64,000 nucleotides of DNA from Bifidobacterium subtile (GTDB taxonomy: Bacteria > Actinomycetota > Actinomycetes > Actinomycetales > Bifidobacteriaceae), in NCBI RefSeq assembly GCF_000741775.1, contig NZ_JGZR01000003.1:124001-188000 (forward strand). Direction: 5' to 3'. This document shows, piece by piece, positions 45,144 to 53,727 of the stretch (position 1 is its first letter; each line of letters opens with the position of its first letter). The translations under genes were made by a program, and so were the position numbers. Under the pieces are notes generated by a model, which was given only the letters and a program-made list of their open reading frames with translations, searched no databases and was not told the DNA's origin.

Positions 45144-45254
45144 AGCGTCCGGATTGTAGCGCCATCTTCGCTCTGACGCTACAATCCGGTCTCTAAGCTT
45201 GGGCTATAGTCCGTTTTGTAGCGATAGGGCGTAGTTAGCGCTACAAAACGGACA
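45144..45254. repeat. double-hairpin intergenic element, copy 3 of 3 (stems swapped)
   Basis: Here the B-type stem comes first: AGCGTCCGGATTGTAGCG... with CGCTACAATCCGG (to 45189). Then follows the spacer CTCTAAGCTTGGGCTATAG, then the A-type stem TCCGTTTTGTAGCG... with CGCTACAAAACGGAC (to 45253). The spacer keeps the same orientation as copy 2. It lies between convergent genes. Confidence 0.85.
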
Positions 45255-45308
45255 CTCAGCAACCTCTACCAGATACCAGAATGTCGGGCACGCCATCGAG
45301 GCGCTACT

Positions 45309-45353
45309 GGTCGGATTCCTGCGTTTCCCAGCCTGAAACGCAGGAATCAGACC
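45309..45353. terminator. 19-bp stem terminator between convergent genes
   Basis: GGTCGGATTCCTGCGTTTC (45309-45327) pairs with GAAACGCAGGAATCAGACC (45335-45353), one mismatch, 7-nt loop. Confidence 0.8.
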
Positions 45354-45474
45354 ATTACATACACATAGCGCATACGTACGAATGCACAGCCGACCACTAG
45401 GGGTGCGCACTTGTGAAGCCGACCCGTATGCCATCGGCGCAACGAGTCATCGCCGCAAAAGCGAATTCGCCATT

Positions 45475-46203
45475 TCACCGCTGCGCGACGATTGCGACGT
45501 AATTGCCCGCCTCATGCCCCTCGATCGGGTCTTCGACGCGGTCGTTCTGATAGGGTGGATTCCCCAGCACGGTCTGGAAGTACTGCAGATTGTGGAATCC
45601 GATACCTTCAAGCAGCTTCGCGTACCACGCGATCTGGTGCCAGTTCGGCTTGTAGGCGTGGGTGTCGAGATTGAAGAACGAAGTGCCGACGAGCAGATCG
45701 TCCACATCCTCCCGCGCGATGTCGTACTTCTGCGCCAGCCGCAGCACGGTGCCCAGCGCGCTTTCCCTAGGCACATCGGTCAGAACCAGACGGCCCCCTT
45801 CGGCGAGGACGTCGCGGTTGCGCGTGAACGTCGCTTCGATCTCGTCGTCAGGGATGAACCCGAAGCTTGATCCGTTGTACACGATGGTGTCGTAGGGCGC
45901 TCCCGGGTAGTTGTAATCCTGCGCTGTGCTTTGCACGACATTGATGCCCTTCCCGCGCGCCTCGGCGCCCAGACTCGCGGACGGTTCCACGGCCTCGGCG
46001 ACCTCGATGCCATACCGGTCGCGCAACAGCGTTTCGAAGATGCCCGACCCGATGCCGATGGACAGTATCTTCCCGGGATCCTCGGTCGTGAGCGCCCGAT
46101 GCAGCAGACGCAGCCGCGATTCGTAGATGTTCTCACGCGCGTGCCAGGTGTCGTCCAGCACGCGGCCGTTGCCTTGGTATCGGTCGATGAATTGCGCTGT
46201 CAT
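45475..46203 (-). CDS. class I SAM-dependent methyltransferase (paralogue 2)
   Basis: A 242-residue Rossmann methyltransferase. Motif I is KILSIGIGSGIFETLL near residue 44. A diagnostic EAVEPSASLGAEARGKGINV follows, then IVYNGSSFGFI near residue 108 and RLVLTDVPRESALG near residue 135. The C-terminus EGHEAGNYVAIVAQR closely matches its neighbour at 46345-47052, so the two are paralogues. It is the third gene of the metK cluster, 141 bp after the second, so it may have its own promoter. Substrate unknown; the shared YNGS(S/A)FGFI segment is probably part of the active site. Confidence 0.85.
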   Translation of the reverse strand: MTAQFIDRYQGNGRVLDDTWHARENIYESRLRLLHRALTTEDPGKILSIGIGSGIFETLLRDRYGIEVAEAVEPSASLGAEARGKGINVVQSTAQDYNYPGAPYDTIVYNGSSFGFIPDDEIEATFTRNRDVLAEGGRLVLTDVPRESALGTVLRLAQKYDIAREDVDDLLVGTSFFNLDTHAYKPNWHQIAWYAKLLEGIGFHNLQYFQTVLGNPPYQNDRVEDPIEGHEAGNYVAIVAQR

Positions 46204-46344
46204 GATAGTCCTCCTCTATAAGTGCTGTGCTCTATGTTGCTGTTCCGCATGATGCTTGGCGCGTGGCATACGTCATGCGGCGTATTCGCATGCCGGTGCC
46301 TACGCGCATCAGCGATCGGCGTGTTGGCTGATGCCGGCTCGATG

Positions 46345-47052
46345 CTACTTGCGAGCCACCAGCGCGACGTAGCTGCCTTCCTGGTACCCTTCGACAGCCT
46401 GCTCCGGGGCGTCATTGTGATAGCTGAGATGCTTGCGCAGCGTCTGCCATGCAGCGAATGAGCTGAATCCAGCCTCCTCAAGCAGCGCGCGATACTGCTC
46501 GGCGGTACGCCAGTAGGTCTTGCGCGGCGTATCGGCCGCATACCAGCTTTGGCTGAGCACATCCGTGACGTAATTCTCGCCCGTGAGCGCAAACGACGCC
46601 TGCACGGCAAGTCCCAGCGCACTGGCCGGCGGAACGTCCAGCAGCGCGAGCACCCCAGTGGGTTTAAGTTGCTGGTAGTGCTGACGAAACACGGTCTTGA
46701 GCGTCGTTTCGTCGATGAAGCCGAATGCGCTGCCGTTGTAAAACACGGTGTCGATTGATTCGTCTTCGAAGGCGACATTCTGGATCAACGCCTTCGTCAC
46801 ATTGAACCCGCGGCGTCTCGATTCGGCCGCAAGATTCGCGGAGGGCTCCACGATCCGCTGCACTTCCAGCCCTTCCTCACGTAATGCGGCTTCATAGGAT
46901 CCCGTTCCTGCACCCACGGAAACCGTGTAGCCGATATCGCGCGTGCCATCAAGCGTGATGGCGATTTTCAGCAGCGCGAGCTTCGAGGCGAAGATGTTGG
47001 GATGCTCGCGCTCGAAATCGTCGAAGTACTCGTGATTGAAGATATCGGTCAT
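46345..47052 (-). CDS. class I SAM-dependent methyltransferase (paralogue 1)
   Basis: A 235-residue methyltransferase. Motif I is YTVSVGAGTGSYEAAL near residue 42, then RIVEPSANLAAESRRRGFNV, VFYNGSAFGFID near residue 105 and LALLDVPPASALG. It ends GYQEGSYVALVARK, like paralogue 2. Its ATG overlaps the metK stop (ATGA), so it is translated together with the SAM synthetase that makes its cofactor. The acceptor is unknown; a small thiol, metalloid or metabolite is as likely as a macromolecule. Confidence 0.87.
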   Translation of the reverse strand: MTDIFNHEYFDDFEREHPNIFASKLALLKIAITLDGTRDIGYTVSVGAGTGSYEAALREEGLEVQRIVEPSANLAAESRRRGFNVTKALIQNVAFEDESIDTVFYNGSAFGFIDETTLKTVFRQHYQQLKPTGVLALLDVPPASALGLAVQASFALTGENYVTDVLSQSWYAADTPRKTYWRTAEQYRALLEEAGFSSFAAWQTLRKHLSYHNDAPEQAVEGYQEGSYVALVARK

Positions 47053-48242
47053 TTCACGTTCCTCGCCAGCTCCTCCGCCTTATCGGTGCGCTCCCACGTG
47101 AAATCGGCGTCATTCCGGCCGAAGTGGCCGTATGCTGCGGTCTTGCGGTAGATCGGCCGACGCAGGTCGAGCTCGTCGATGATGGCGAGCTGGCGGAAGT
47201 CGAAGGTGTGCGCGACTGCCCGCTGGATCTTCTCGCGGTCGACGGTTTCGGTGCCGAAGGTCTCCACGTCGATGGTGATCGGCTTGGCGACGCGGTTGAA
47301 GTAGCCCAGCTGCACCTGGGCGCGGCGTGCGAGCCCTGCGGCCACGATGTTCTTGGCGGCCCAGCGCGCGGCGTATGCGGCGGAGCGGTCGGGCTTGCGC
47401 GGGTCCTTGCCGGAGAATGCGCCGCCGCCGTGGCCGGCGATGCCGCCGTAGGTGTCGACGATGATCTTGCGTCCGGTCAGTCCGGCGTCGGCCTTCGGCC
47501 CGCCGTTGTTGAATGGAGCCCGGTTGATGACGATCTGCGCGTCGGACGCATCGACAGGCAGCGTTTCAAGCACTGGGTTGAGCACGTTTTCACGCACCTG
47601 TTCGCGCACCTCATCCAAGGACAGTTCCGGAGAATGCTGCGTGGAGATGAGTATATGCCGAATCGCCTGTGGATCAGTGACATTGTCGTTGGCATATTCG
47701 ACCGAAACCAAGGTCTTGCCATCCGGTCTAAGCAGCGGGATGATGCCGTTCTTGCGCACGTAGGCAAGACGTTCGGCGAGTCTGCTGGCTGCATAGATCG
47801 GCAGCGGCAGCAGGGCTTCGGTATCGTCAGAGGCATAGCCGACCATAAGCCCCTGATCGCCGCCGAAAGTATTATAGGCGTCTTCGCGGCTGATCGAGGT
47901 GTCGTCGCCGTAATTGCCGTATGCTCCGCCATCGTTGCTGTCGAATTCGCGTGGGCGGATGTTGTTGATCACGCCGGCGCCTTGCGCGTCAAGCCCGCTG
48001 GCCGCATCGGTATAGCCGATGTCCGCAATGGCCTTGCGCACGATTTCGACATGGTCAAGCGTCCTGGGAGCCGACACCTCGCCTTCTACGACTACGAGTC
48101 CGTCTTTGGCGGAGGTCTCGACGGCGACGCGGGAATCCGGGTCCACCGCAAGATACGCGTCGAGGATCGAATCGGAAATAATGTCGCACACTTTGTCGGG
48201 ATGCCCCTCGGTTACGGATTCCGAAGTGAGAAGTCTGGTCAT
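47049..48242 (-). CDS. metK: S-adenosylmethionine synthetase, divergent form
   Basis: A 397-residue enzyme making SAM from methionine and ATP. N-terminal SESVTEGHPDKVCD, the phosphate-binding GGGAFSGKDP and KIIVDTYGG are intact, as are RSAAYAARWAAKNIVAAG and the C-terminal KTAAYGHFGR. The usual GAGDQG(L/V)MFGYA motif reads FGGDQGLMVGYA, and the first 130 residues differ from the housekeeping actinobacterial MetK I know, so this may be a second, specialised copy. ATG 48242 is preceded by AGGAAAGG. It heads a cluster with two methyltransferases and is divergent from an OAH-sulfhydrylase-type gene. Confidence 0.92.
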   Translation of the reverse strand: MTRLLTSESVTEGHPDKVCDIISDSILDAYLAVDPDSRVAVETSAKDGLVVVEGEVSAPRTLDHVEIVRKAIADIGYTDAASGLDAQGAGVINNIRPREFDSNDGGAYGNYGDDTSISREDAYNTFGGDQGLMVGYASDDTEALLPLPIYAASRLAERLAYVRKNGIIPLLRPDGKTLVSVEYANDNVTDPQAIRHILISTQHSPELSLDEVREQVRENVLNPVLETLPVDASDAQIVINRAPFNNGGPKADAGLTGRKIIVDTYGGIAGHGGGAFSGKDPRKPDRSAAYAARWAAKNIVAAGLARRAQVQLGYFNRVAKPITIDVETFGTETVDREKIQRAVAHTFDFRQLAIIDELDLRRPIYRKTAAYGHFGRNDADFTWERTDKAEELARNVK

Positions 48243-48673
48243 GTCAGTGCCTTTCCTGATGTATTCGTGACTGAAGAATATGCATGAATGCAACGAATAC
48301 TATGGGCCGCATTCCCGCTCGTCAATCGTCGAAAACCTTGCGTTTCCAATGTTTTGGGGCATAAGCGCAAGTTTGAACGAAGTACGGTTCCTTGGCATTG
48401 CCGGCGTGTGGGACGCCCTTGTGCCGCACGCTATAGACCGAAGTGTCTCCCGAGTATAAGCAATGGATATAGGCTATTGCGTCATCATAATTTTTAGGTT
48501 GATGCCATCATAAGTTTTCGCGATTACGGGGCCGGAACGGCCGGTTTGCAAGCATGTTAGATTGTGTGGCACGCGGCGGGAACGGGGAATATCCGCAAGG
48601 CTTCGCATCATCCATACCCCATATCCATGCGGCTGTAGCGCAAACGCCTACGGCGCAGAAAGACCGAAAGATC
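48243..48673. promoter_or_regulatory. divergent metK / sulfhydrylase promoter region
   Basis: A 431-bp gap. Seen in it: GCAAT-N11-ATTGC at 48460-48480, an odd palindrome ATAGGCTAT near 48470, a direct repeat (G)TCATCATAA / CCATCATAA around 48481-48514, and a small GGCCG-GAA-CGGCC hairpin near 48530. ATAGGCTAT recurs upstream of the second sulfhydrylase near 59273. I see no SAM riboswitch that I recognise. Confidence 0.45.
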
Positions 48674-49984
48674 ATGCCTATTGAGCAATTCGACACCTCG
48701 CAAGTACACGCCGGCTTCGACCCGGCAGCCAACGCCGATTCGGTGGCGCCCGTCATCTACCCCAATGCCGCGTTCTGGCTGGAAAACTCCCAGCGAGGCC
48801 ATAACGTCGCCAACGGCGACGAACCAGGGTACCTGTATTCGCGGGTGGCCAACCCCACGCTTACAGTGCTTGAGCAGCGCGTCGCGCAGCTCGACGGGGC
48901 GGCGGAGGCTGTGGCGGTGGCCTCCGGCATGGCGGCGATCACCTACGCGCTGCTGAACGCCGCCGAAGGAGGCGGCCGCATCATCGCACCGTACGACGTA
49001 TACGGCGGCACCTTCGATTCGCTGCGCACGCTGCTGCCCAAGTTCGGCGTGACCACGACATTCGTGGAGGACATCAATGATCTGACTCATGTGGAGTCGC
49101 TGATTCGCGACGACGACAGCGTGAAGGCAGTCTTCGCGGAATCGGTGTCCAATCCGACCACGCATGTCACCGACGTCGACGCCCTCGCCGAACTGTCACA
49201 CCGCCACGGCATTCCGCTCATCATCGACAACACGCTCCCCACGCCATACCTGTACCACCCCATCGAGCACGGCGCCGACATAGTCGTGTACTCGGCTACA
49301 AAGGCGCTGGGCGGTCACGGCAACGCGATAGGCGGCCTGGTGACATCCGGCGACCGCTTCGACTGGTCCACGCAACGCTACCCGCAGTTCAGCGAACCGG
49401 AATGGGTGCTCGGCGAAGCCGCAGGGCGTGCGCCTCGCAGCTTCGTCGAAGCGGCCGGGCCGCTCGCATTCATCAGGCGGCTGCGTTTGAAATATCTGCG
49501 TCTGACCGGCGCCGTGCTCGGGCCATTCGAGGCGTATCTGCAATTGCTTGGTTTGGAGACGCTGCAGGAGCGCGTATCCAAGGAAACCGCCTCGGCCCTC
49601 GAAGTGGCCAAGTTCCTCGACGCGCAGCCGCATGTGACCGCCGTCCACTATGCCGGGCTTCCAGGCAGCGAGCAGCGCGGGCTGGTGCCGCGAGACTACC
49701 CGCGCGGCGTGGGTTCGGTCCTGTCCTTCGAACTCGAAGGAGGAGCCGAGCAGACTGCCGCATTCATCAACCATGTGCGGCTGTTCCGTTATCTGGCGAA
49801 TATCGGGGACGTGCGCTCGCTGATCGTCGATCCGGCGAACACCACCCACCGCGAATTCACCCAGGAAGCCCGTGCGATCGTGGGCGTGAACGCCTCGACC
49901 ATCCGCCTTTCGATTGGGTTGGAAAGCCCTAAGGACCTGATTGCGGATCTCTCCCAGGCCTTCGAAGCAGTGTATCCGCGCTAG
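48674..49984 (+). CDS. metY: O-acetylhomoserine sulfhydrylase-type PLP enzyme (Cys/Met metabolism family)
   Basis: A 436-residue fold-type I PLP enzyme of the cystathionine gamma-synthase/OAH sulfhydrylase family. N-terminal TSQVHAGFDPAANADSVAPVIYPNAAF, YSRVANPTLTVLEQRVAQLDG near residue 57, and the PLP-lysine motif SATKALGGHGN near residue 211. The C-terminal RSLIVDPANTTHREF and GIESPKDLIADL-like end fit the OAH-SH branch. It would use O-acetylhomoserine plus sulfide or methanethiol to make homocysteine or methionine. ATG 48674 follows GAAAGA. It is divergent from metK, tying it to methionine/SAM supply. Confidence 0.9.
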   Translation: MPIEQFDTSQVHAGFDPAANADSVAPVIYPNAAFWLENSQRGHNVANGDEPGYLYSRVANPTLTVLEQRVAQLDGAAEAVAVASGMAAITYALLNAAEGGGRIIAPYDVYGGTFDSLRTLLPKFGVTTTFVEDINDLTHVESLIRDDDSVKAVFAESVSNPTTHVTDVDALAELSHRHGIPLIIDNTLPTPYLYHPIEHGADIVVYSATKALGGHGNAIGGLVTSGDRFDWSTQRYPQFSEPEWVLGEAAGRAPRSFVEAAGPLAFIRRLRLKYLRLTGAVLGPFEAYLQLLGLETLQERVSKETASALEVAKFLDAQPHVTAVHYAGLPGSEQRGLVPRDYPRGVGSVLSFELEGGAEQTAAFINHVRLFRYLANIGDVRSLIVDPANTTHREFTQEARAIVGVNASTIRLSIGLESPKDLIADLSQAFEAVYPR

Positions 49985-50000
49985 CGGAGCAATTGCGCAT

Positions 50001-50050
50001 ATCAAGGCGGCTGCATCGTTGGATGCAGCCGCCTTGATCGAATAGTCAGC
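50001..50050. repeat. terminator and ~47-bp direct repeat, copy 1
   Basis: ATCAAGGCGGCTGCATC and GATGCAGCCGCCTTGAT form a 17-bp perfect stem with a 4-nt loop (50001-50038). From 50004 on, the sequence is repeated at 53643 with one mismatch up to AGTCAGCA. Confidence 0.85.
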
Positions 50051-50072
50051 AAGCGTTAGTCAACAAGCAACG

Positions 50073-50127
50073 ATGCGGTGGCTTGCCCCAAAATCCGTAG
50101 CCAAATCCTTGGGGCAAGCCACCGCAT
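50073..50127. terminator. long-stem terminator at the end of the ABC operon
   Basis: ATGCGGTGGCTTGCCCCA (50073-50090) pairs perfectly with TGGGGCAAGCCACCGCAT (50110-50127). It ends the minus-strand ABC operon. Confidence 0.85.
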
Positions 50128-50161
50128 TGTTATTTCGCGCGGCTTGTCTTTTCTATTTCTT

Positions 50162-50989
50162 CTATTGCTCTTCTCCCGAATGATTTTCGGCGGTCTTTTG
50201 CGTTTCGAAGTGCAGTTTGGTCAGCAGCAGCTTGCGATATGCCGCGAAATCGTCGGACACCCGATCGCGGTGCGCAAGATCGATAGGCACGATCTCCTTG
50301 ATTCTCCCGGGCCGAGGCGTCATGATCACCACGCGATTGCCGAGATAGATCGCCTCGTCGACATCATGCGTGACCAGAATCATCGTCATATGGTACAGCT
50401 CCCACAAATCCAGCAGCGTATCCTGCAAATCGGCTCGGGTGAACGAATCCAAGGCACCCATCGGCTCATCGAGCAGCAGCACTTTCGGCCGGTCGATCAA
50501 AGCGCGGGCGATGGCCACGCGCTGCGCCATGCCGCCGGAGATCTGATGCGGGTAGGACTGCTCGAATCCCGTCAGGCCGACTTTGCCAAGGTACTCGGCG
50601 ACTTCTCCCTTGCGCCCGCTGTAGACGCCTTGCGCCTTGAGCCCAAAGGCCACGTTCTCCTCGACGGTCAGCCAAGGAAACAGGCTGCCTTGCTGGAAGA
50701 CGTATCCGCGTTCGGGATTCGGACCTTCGATGGGATGCCCCTTGAAGGTGACCGAGCCTCGCTGCGGCGCGTCCAAACCGGAAATCAGCCGCAGCAGCGT
50801 CGTCTTTCCGCAGCCCGAAGGGCCTATCACCGAGACCAGTTCCCCGGGGCGAATCTCAAGATTGATGTCGGACAGCGCCGTAACGGCCACGCCGTCAGGA
50901 CCGACGAAATCGCGTCCGACGTGATTGATGCCAATCAGCGATTGCTCATGCACGAGATCATGCGCCTGTATGTCGCGTTCATCACTCAT
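50162..50989 (-). CDS. NitT/TauT-type ABC transporter ATP-binding protein
   Basis: A 275-residue ATPase. Walker A is [15 protein letters not shown] near residue 54, the Q-loop is [18 protein letters not shown], the signature [14 protein letters not shown] is near residue 150, Walker B is [12 protein letters not shown], and the H-loop is LVTHDVDEA. This matches the SsuB/TauB/NrtD branch. The ATG overlaps the permease stop (ATGA). The MetY gene lies downstream on the opposite strand. The substrate is not defined; sulfonate-, taurine- or pyrimidine-like compounds are the family's choices. Confidence 0.9.
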   Translation of the reverse strand: MSDERDIQAHDLVHEQSLIGINHVGRDFVGPDGVAVTALSDINLEIRPGELVSVIGPSGCGKTTLLRLISGLDAPQRGSVTFKGHPIEGPNPERGYVFQQGSLFPWLTVEENVAFGLKAQGVYSGRKGEVAEYLGKVGLTGFEQSYPHQISGGMAQRVAIARALIDRPKVLLLDEPMGALDSFTRADLQDTLLDLWELYHMTMILVTHDVDEAIYLGNRVVIMTPRPGRIKEIVPIDLAHRDRVSDDFAAYRKLLLTKLHFETQKTAENHSGEEQ

Positions 50990-52101
50990 TTCACCAGCCC
51001 CTTCTGCCAGCGCAGCGCCCGGCCGCGCACCAGTTCGATCAGTTTCATAATCAGCGAGAACAGCACGGCCATGACCACGATCGCCGCCAGGATCTTGTTG
51101 TACGCCGACCAGACTTTTGCCTGATCGACGTAATATCCAAGCCCGCCGGGCTGCCCCATCATCTCGGAAATCACCAACGTCAGGAACGAGAGGCTGTTGG
51201 CCATGCCGATGCCCGTGAAGATGCTGGACATCGCATGCGGCACAGCGACGTGGAAGAGAATATAGGGCGTGCGTGCGCCGAGGGTGCGCGACGCCTCGAT
51301 CAGCATTTTCGGCGTGCTCTGGATGCCTTGCGCGGTCAGAAACGCGACCGGGAACCACGAGCAGATCACCAGCAGGAACACGGCTGCGATGAACGGCGTG
51401 GGCATCAGCGTCAATGCGAAGGGCATCCACGCCACGGCGGGGATGACGCCGGTGATCTTCAGCAGCGGAAAGACCCAGTAATAGGCTCTGGCGAACCATC
51501 CGATCAGCACGCCCGTCGCCACTCCTAGGATGACGCCGACTATGAACCCTGTGCAGAAGAGCCGCAGCGAATAGAACGTGTTGATGGCTATGTAACCGCC
51601 TTCAGTCAGAAATGCTTCGAGCACTTGGGAAGGGCCTGGGAAGAATGGCTGCGGCAGCACTTGCAGCTTGGTGCCGGTGATATCCCAGAGGGCGAGCGCC
51701 AAGCCCATGGCGAAGCGGAATTGCGCCCGGCTGCGGAAACGACGCACGGTCTCAGGCTTTCTGCCATTGAGAACGCCTGCGATGGCGTATGCAGCGGCCA
51801 GCACGATGAGCAGCATGCGATACGCCTCTTCGCCATTCAGCAGGACGATCCACAGCCTGCCTTCTTCGAAGGTGACGGCCGCCCGCTGCGGGAAAGCGGC
51901 ATTGACTGCTAAGGCGATGATGAAACCGGCGATGGTGAACAGCACCATCAGCGGATATGGCGGCGCGACGCTGAAACGGGGCAAGGCATCAGCGGGCGTC
52001 CTGCTCTTAGACCTCGATCCCTCCCCCGCCTCAGGACTGATCGCCAAATCAGGATACGCCGCCGCTGGCGTCGATGCGCTCCTGTCGGAAAACTTATCCA
52101 T
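50986..52101 (-). CDS. NitT/TauT-type ABC transporter permease
   Basis: A 371-residue membrane protein. The family core with the EAA loop (MLIEASRTLGARTPYILFHVAVPHAMSSIFTGI) lies near residue 265. About six core helices are preceded by two extra N-terminal helices (residues ~48-100) and a ~45-residue polar leader, so it is longer than typical ~260-aa SsuC/TauC permeases. It overlaps the ATPase gene by 4 bp and is separated from the binding-protein gene by 183 bp containing a hairpin. Confidence 0.9.
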   Translation of the reverse strand: MDKFSDRSASTPAAAYPDLAISPEAGEGSRSKSRTPADALPRFSVAPPYPLMVLFTIAGFIIALAVNAAFPQRAAVTFEEGRLWIVLLNGEEAYRMLLIVLAAAYAIAGVLNGRKPETVRRFRSRAQFRFAMGLALALWDITGTKLQVLPQPFFPGPSQVLEAFLTEGGYIAINTFYSLRLFCTGFIVGVILGVATGVLIGWFARAYYWVFPLLKITGVIPAVAWMPFALTLMPTPFIAAVFLLVICSWFPVAFLTAQGIQSTPKMLIEASRTLGARTPYILFHVAVPHAMSSIFTGIGMANSLSFLTLVISEMMGQPGGLGYYVDQAKVWSAYNKILAAIVVMAVLFSLIMKLIELVRGRALRWQKGLVK

Positions 52102-52234
52102 GAAACTCTTTTCCTATGAAAGGGGGCACGAACGAAAAGCATATTCGGTCTGCCGACTGCGCCCCTGAATGATTATGAACGAGAATGCGTTTCCCGGTCT
52201 CTTTGCGGTTTCCTTTGGAACTGGGTCAACCGCA

Positions 52235-52272
52235 CCGGGCGGCAAGGCGCGTATCTTCGTCTCGCCGCCCGG
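52235..52272 (-). terminator. attenuating hairpin between binding-protein and permease genes
   Basis: CCGGGCGGC (52235-52243) and GCCGCCCGG (52264-52272) pair, with GC-rich flanks and no strong T-run on the minus strand. Its position suits partial termination that keeps the binding protein in excess. Confidence 0.6.
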
Positions 52273-52284
52273 CAAACGGTCTGC

Positions 52285-53346
52285 TCACTGATCGATATGC
52301 TTGTATATCCTCGTGGAGAACGCCGCAGGGTCGTTGGTCTTCAGGAAGCCGATCTTCTTCAGTCCTTCAGAGAAGTAGCTGACATCGCTTTGGATACGCT
52401 GATCCTCATTCGGCTGCACGGCATAGTCGTAGTCCTTGAACAGCTGCACGGCCAGCTTCTGATCGGTTATCGTCGAGTACTTCTTCTCGGTGATGATCTT
52501 GGCGGCTTCCTGCGGATGCTGCGCTATGAAATCGCGCGCATTGTTCAGCGCACGCAGGATGGCGCTCATCTTCTGCGGATTGTCGGCGATGACCTTGTTG
52601 GACCCGTACAGGAAGCAGCAGAAGCGCTTCGCGAATTTCGGATTCTTGCCAAGGTCGAAGATGATGTCGACGGTGCCCTTCTGCTCCTGGATGGTCGGCA
52701 GCGGATCCCACAGAGCGGCCGCGTCAATCTGACCGTTCTGCAAGGCCTGGAACTCAAGATTTGCATCATCGAAGGGCAGATACTTCACGTCGCCGTTCTT
52801 CTGATCGACATTGAGCCCGGCATCGCCCAGCCATAGGTTGGAGGCCATGTACGGCGTTCCGCCTATTTCGTCAACGCCGATGGTCTTGCCTTTGAGATCC
52901 TGCGGGTTCTTGATTGCGGAACCCTTCTTCACCGCGATTTTGATGCAGCCCTTGTGCAGCGCGCCCACGACGCTGGTTTTCACGCCCTGCTCAATGGACG
53001 GGAAGAACTGGAAATCGCCGTTGGTCACTGGAAATCGCCCGGTATCCAAGCCGATCTTACGTGTTTCGGTATCGGCCGTCACGAGCTTGGGATTGATTCC
53101 CTCCTTCTGGAAATATCCCCTTTCGACAGCGATGGCGATAGGCGAGCTGCACAACGACCCGGACTTCGGGAACTCCACGGTGCCGTATTTGTATGTGGCC
53201 GTCTTCGCGGATGCCGACTTGTCGTCGGACGCTCCGGAGGCTCCGGTCTGCCCGGTAGTGATGCTGCAGCCAGCCGCAGGCATCAGCATCAGCAGCGCAC
53301 CAAAGATCGCGACGCCCTTCATGATATGTCGATATTCGGTTAACAT
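52285..53346 (-). CDS. NitT/TauT-type ABC transporter substrate-binding lipoprotein
   Basis: 353 residues. The signal peptide ends in a lipobox (LMPAAGC, Cys near residue 27), so it is a membrane-tethered binding protein. The mature part follows the SsuA/TauA/NMT1 fold: PIAIAVERGYFQKEGINPKLV near residue 70, KNPQDLKGKTIGVDE near residue 160, and QNGQIDAAALWDPLPT near residue 220. It defines the substrate of the importer; I cannot deduce which one. ATG 53346 follows GGGAAGGGGAAGG. First gene of the three-gene operon. Confidence 0.9.
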   Translation of the reverse strand: MLTEYRHIMKGVAIFGALLMLMPAAGCSITTGQTGASGASDDKSASAKTATYKYGTVEFPKSGSLCSSPIAIAVERGYFQKEGINPKLVTADTETRKIGLDTGRFPVTNGDFQFFPSIEQGVKTSVVGALHKGCIKIAVKKGSAIKNPQDLKGKTIGVDEIGGTPYMASNLWLGDAGLNVDQKNGDVKYLPFDDANLEFQALQNGQIDAAALWDPLPTIQEQKGTVDIIFDLGKNPKFAKRFCCFLYGSNKVIADNPQKMSAILRALNNARDFIAQHPQEAAKIITEKKYSTITDQKLAVQLFKDYDYAVQPNEDQRIQSDVSYFSEGLKKIGFLKTNDPAAFSTRIYKHIDQ

Positions 53347-53642
53347 ATGCCTTCCCCTTCCCTCAGGATGCTTAGGTCTGCGCGAATATGCAAAACGACC
53401 AGACCGGCATGCTGATGGTGATGAATACGAGATTCTCTCTGTTATGTCAAGACCGGGATGATCGGCTTTCGCAGCGCTTGTGCATTGTTCCGTTGAAGTT
53501 GTGCAAGCCGATCCCCTCGGACTTGCTGCCAGCATAGCGACTGTTTCACGTGCGCATGGCGACGTTGCTATAGCGGTTGCTTATGAACGGATATCAACCT
53601 GCGACTTCGCCGTCTTCCGGCTGCTTTTGCACACTATGCAAA
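53347..53642. other. upstream region of the ABC operon
   Basis: This contains the promoter region of the binding-protein gene. GGTCTGCGCG/CCAGACC-like dyads near 53370-53402 may be an operator. Nothing else is recognised. Confidence 0.4.
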
Positions 53643-53690
53643 AAGGCGGCTGCATCGTTGGATGCAGCCGCCTTGATCGAACAGTCAGCA
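53643..53690. repeat. terminator and ~47-bp direct repeat, copy 2
   Basis: AAGGCGGCTGCATC...GATGCAGCCGCCTT, followed by GATCGAACAGTCAGCA, matches 50004-50050 with a single difference. Here it follows the end of the SPFH gene on the minus strand. Confidence 0.85.
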
Positions 53691-53727
53691 GAACCGGAAT
53701 CGGCAGAAAGACTCTGCCGCCTGCCTA

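Noticed and set aside
48243..48673. SAM or other riboswitch upstream of metK or metY
   Set aside because: I looked for the SAM-I/IV and SAM-II core patterns and do not see them on either strand; only short palindromes are present.
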